A stretch of 6,882 bases of DNA from Liberiplasma sp046541015 (GTDB lineage Bacteria > Bacillota_I > Bacilli_A > Izemoplasmatales > Izemoplasmataceae), in contig JBKHEA010000035.1 of assembly GCA_046541015.1 (NCBI GenBank), positions 1 to 6,882 of the forward strand. Reading direction: 5' to 3'. Of the stretch, positions 5,802-6,882 are shown piece after piece. How positions within the stretch are numbered: position 1 is the stretch's first letter; each line of letters begins with the position of its first letter. The position numbers were made by a program, and so were the translations under genes. The notes below the pieces were generated by a model, which was not told the origin of the DNA, made no database searches, and worked only from the letters and a program-made list of their open reading frames with translations.

Positions 5802-6441
5802 AATAGCCTATATGTCTTTTTTCTTCATTAAACTTTAAAACATCATCTTCCCAATAAAAGTAATCATTATACTTTGAAAAACTATCTTTACTATAGAGTT
5901 CAGCTTTATCGATAGAGCCATATTTTTTAATACGATAATTTACCCATTTTGTATATAGCCTAATGATTGGCATATTAATTTCAGTATACTTAAGTTGATA
6001 ATTTTGGACATCTAAATTATTGATAAATAAGAAAAACTTATTCGCAAAGATCTCATCTACCATATCAATCGCAATCATTTTTTCTGTGACTAAATAATCC
6101 ATGATTTCAAAAAACATGATGTAATCACCCATGAGCCTTCCATCATCTTCTGTAAGGTGACTTTCTAAATGATCTCTTATTTTTTTAAGTTTTTTATAGA
6201 TATAATCAATGTCTTCGTTTTCTGAAAAGGTGTTGTTTAAATTGTAAATAAATTCTGCGTTTGTAATTTTGTGATCTTTATTGAGTTGATAAATGACTGC
6301 GATTACACCAAAAACTGCAGTAGATAGTGTAATCATTTGAGCAAAACGTTCGTCTAAAAAATCCTTTAATACATAACTAATTAAAATGATAAAAAGTATC
6401 AATAAAATAATCGTGATGGTGTTATTGCGTATTTTTTTCAT
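5800..6441 (-). CDS. hypothetical membrane-anchored protein with two helices and a cytoplasmic helical domain
   Basis: A 213-residue protein of unrecognised family. A basic start (MKKIRNN) precedes hydrophobic segments at about 8-24 and 34-51. About 160 charged residues follow, mostly helical in pattern, presumably cytoplasmic. Notable stretches are AEFIYNLNNTFSENEDIDYIYKKL (just after the second helix), GDYIMFFEIMDYLV, and DEIFANKFFLFINNLDVQ. The layout of a short membrane hairpin, then FIxxLN, then YxxFFE, then a FFLxxNN block, reminds me of uncharacterised bacterial proteins of the DUF4760 type; this is from memory and weak. The ATG at 6441 is chosen because it follows an AGGGGGTC site; an in-frame TTG at 6492 adds 17 residues but would overlap the promoter. 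The gene is monocistronic, divergent from the cupin gene, with its own terminator. Confidence 0.78.
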   Translation of the reverse strand: MKKIRNNTITIILLILFIILISYVLKDFLDERFAQMITLSTAVFGVIAVIYQLNKDHKITNAEFIYNLNNTFSENEDIDYIYKKLKKIRDHLESHLTEDDGRLMGDYIMFFEIMDYLVTEKMIAIDMVDEIFANKFFLFINNLDVQNYQLKYTEINMPIIRLYTKWVNYRIKKYGSIDKAELYSKDSFSKYNDYFYWEDDVLKFNEEKRHIGY

Positions 6442-6445
6442 TATA

Positions 6446-6453
6446 GACCCCCT
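6446..6453 (-). promoter_or_regulatory. ribosome binding site deciding the start at 6441
   Basis: AGGGGGTC on the minus strand lies 4 bases before the ATG at 6441. It is the only good Shine-Dalgarno-like site near the 5' end of this frame and argues against the upstream TTG. Confidence 0.6.
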
Positions 6454-6463
6454 ATATAGTTTA

Positions 6464-6492
6464 AGCCTACTTAATTCGTTAGCTATTGTCAA
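6464..6492 (-). promoter_or_regulatory. candidate promoter of the two-helix membrane protein gene
   Basis: A perfect TTGACA (6492-6487) is followed after 17 bases by TAGGCT (6469-6464). The latter keeps the most important -10 positions (TA at the start, T at the end) but is otherwise poor. The predicted transcript starts near 6457, just before the ribosome binding site. Confidence 0.45.
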
Positions 6493-6517
6493 ATCTTTTT
6501 ATACTTTGTGGTAAAAT
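6486..6517 (+). promoter_or_regulatory. candidate promoter of the cupin gene
   Basis: TTGTCA (6486-6491) and the extended -10 element TGGTAAAAT (6509-6517) are separated by 20 bases, longer than ideal, so the extended -10 may carry most of the activity. An alternative -10 is TATACT at 6500-6505, which lacks a good -35. The -35 region overlaps that of the divergent gene. Confidence 0.4.
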
Positions 6518-6542
6518 AAGCTTGTAGTAAGGAGGTTAAAAT

Positions 6543-6882
6543 ATGGTAAAAGATAAAAACGATTTAGTGTTTAATGAAATTATCCATCCATTAAGCCATG
6601 AGGCATCAATGGCAGTACTTATTGGTGAACATGAAGGATGGCTTGATTATGTTATGCGTCTTGTGAGTGTTAAAGAAGGTGGGTTTACTCCACTTCATGA
6701 ACACCCGTGGCCGCATATAAATTACATGGTTGAAGGCGAAGGCATTTTAATGATTGATGGGGTTGAACATCCTGTGAAGGCTGGAAGCCATGCCTATGTG
6801 CCTAAAAATACTTTACATCAATTTAAAAACGCTGGTAAAGAGCCATTCAAATTCATCTGTATTGTTCCAAAAGAGGGTCATC
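6543..6882 (+). CDS. cupin-domain protein (3' end cut by the window)
   Basis: A small single-domain cupin; 113 residues are visible, ending FKFICIVPKEGH, which is probably within a few residues of the natural end. Cupin motif 1 reads GGFTPLHEHPWPHINYMVEGEG (46-67) and motif 2 reads GSHAYVPKNTLHQFKN (81-96). The likely metal ligands are H52, H54, H58 and H92. H58 sits where many cupins have glutamate, as in relatives with an HxHxWEHE pattern that I recall; the flanking glutamates are P57 and I59 here. Such proteins bind a divalent metal in the cytosol and may be small oxygenases, isomerases or sugar/small-molecule binders; the substrate cannot be told from sequence. An AAGGAGGT ribosome binding site (6529-6536) precedes the ATG. 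The stop codon lies beyond base 6882. Confidence 0.9.
   Translation, partial: MVKDKNDLVFNEIIHPLSHEASMAVLIGEHEGWLDYVMRLVSVKEGGFTPLHEHPWPHINYMVEGEGILMIDGVEHPVKAGSHAYVPKNTLHQFKNAGKEPFKFICIVPKEGH

Noticed and set aside
6442..6492. N-terminal extension of the two-helix membrane protein from a TTG start at 6492
   Set aside because: The extension would cover the candidate promoter and the good AGGGGGTC ribosome binding site. The ATG at 6441 gives a typical basic N-terminus before the first membrane helix.
1..6882. CRISPR array, tRNA/rRNA, insertion sequence or phage attachment site
   Set aside because: No regularly spaced repeats, no cloverleaf, no transposase or integrase and no paired terminal repeats were seen on reading both strands.

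Overview
The window is a low-GC, gene-dense piece of a bacterial chromosome. Coding is tight, Shine-Dalgarno sites are strong (AGGAGG, AAGGAGGT, AGGTGA types) and TATAAT-like boxes are common. Tryptophan is written TGG throughout, and the seven complete genes end in TAA (six) or TAG (one), so the ordinary genetic code fits. Base composition, many small membrane proteins and the standard code suggest a low-GC Gram-positive lineage, possibly an Acholeplasma-like mollicute. That placement is inference; no ribosomal or other taxonomic marker is present.

Left part, plus strand (1-3630): a photolyase/cryptochrome of the deoxyribodipyrimidine photolyase-related family (30-1439) is followed by a 120-residue membrane protein (1492-1854) and a 574-residue membrane protein with a large predicted outside domain (1902-3626). 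The photolyase resembles the iron-sulfur bacterial branch but has one cysteine in the whole protein, so it cannot hold the usual cluster. An AT-rich hairpin lies between the two membrane-protein genes, ending at the ribosome binding site of the second. A bidirectional terminator (3687-3711) closes this block and the convergent minus-strand block.

Middle part, minus strand (5746 down to 3710): an AraC-type regulator (4996-5649), an XRE-type DNA-binding domain fused to about six membrane helices (4050-5003) and a three-helix small membrane protein (3710-3955) are read in that order. The first two overlap by 8 bases, so they are probably translationally coupled. A candidate promoter and a tandem 9-bp repeat precede the AraC gene. 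This is the best candidate for an undescribed system: a soluble regulator, a membrane-anchored regulator and a small membrane protein in one transcript.

Right part (5774-6882): an unrecognised two-helix membrane protein with a cytoplasmic domain (5800-6441, minus) ends in a perfect 28-bp palindromic terminator. It is divergent from a small cupin protein (6543 to the window end, plus), and the divergent promoters appear to share a palindromic -35 region.

No tRNA, rRNA, CRISPR array, insertion sequence, phage gene or riboswitch was recognised. No gene-free stretch exceeds 300 bases; the longest is about 150 bases (5650-5799) and holds the AraC promoter, the repeat and the terminator.
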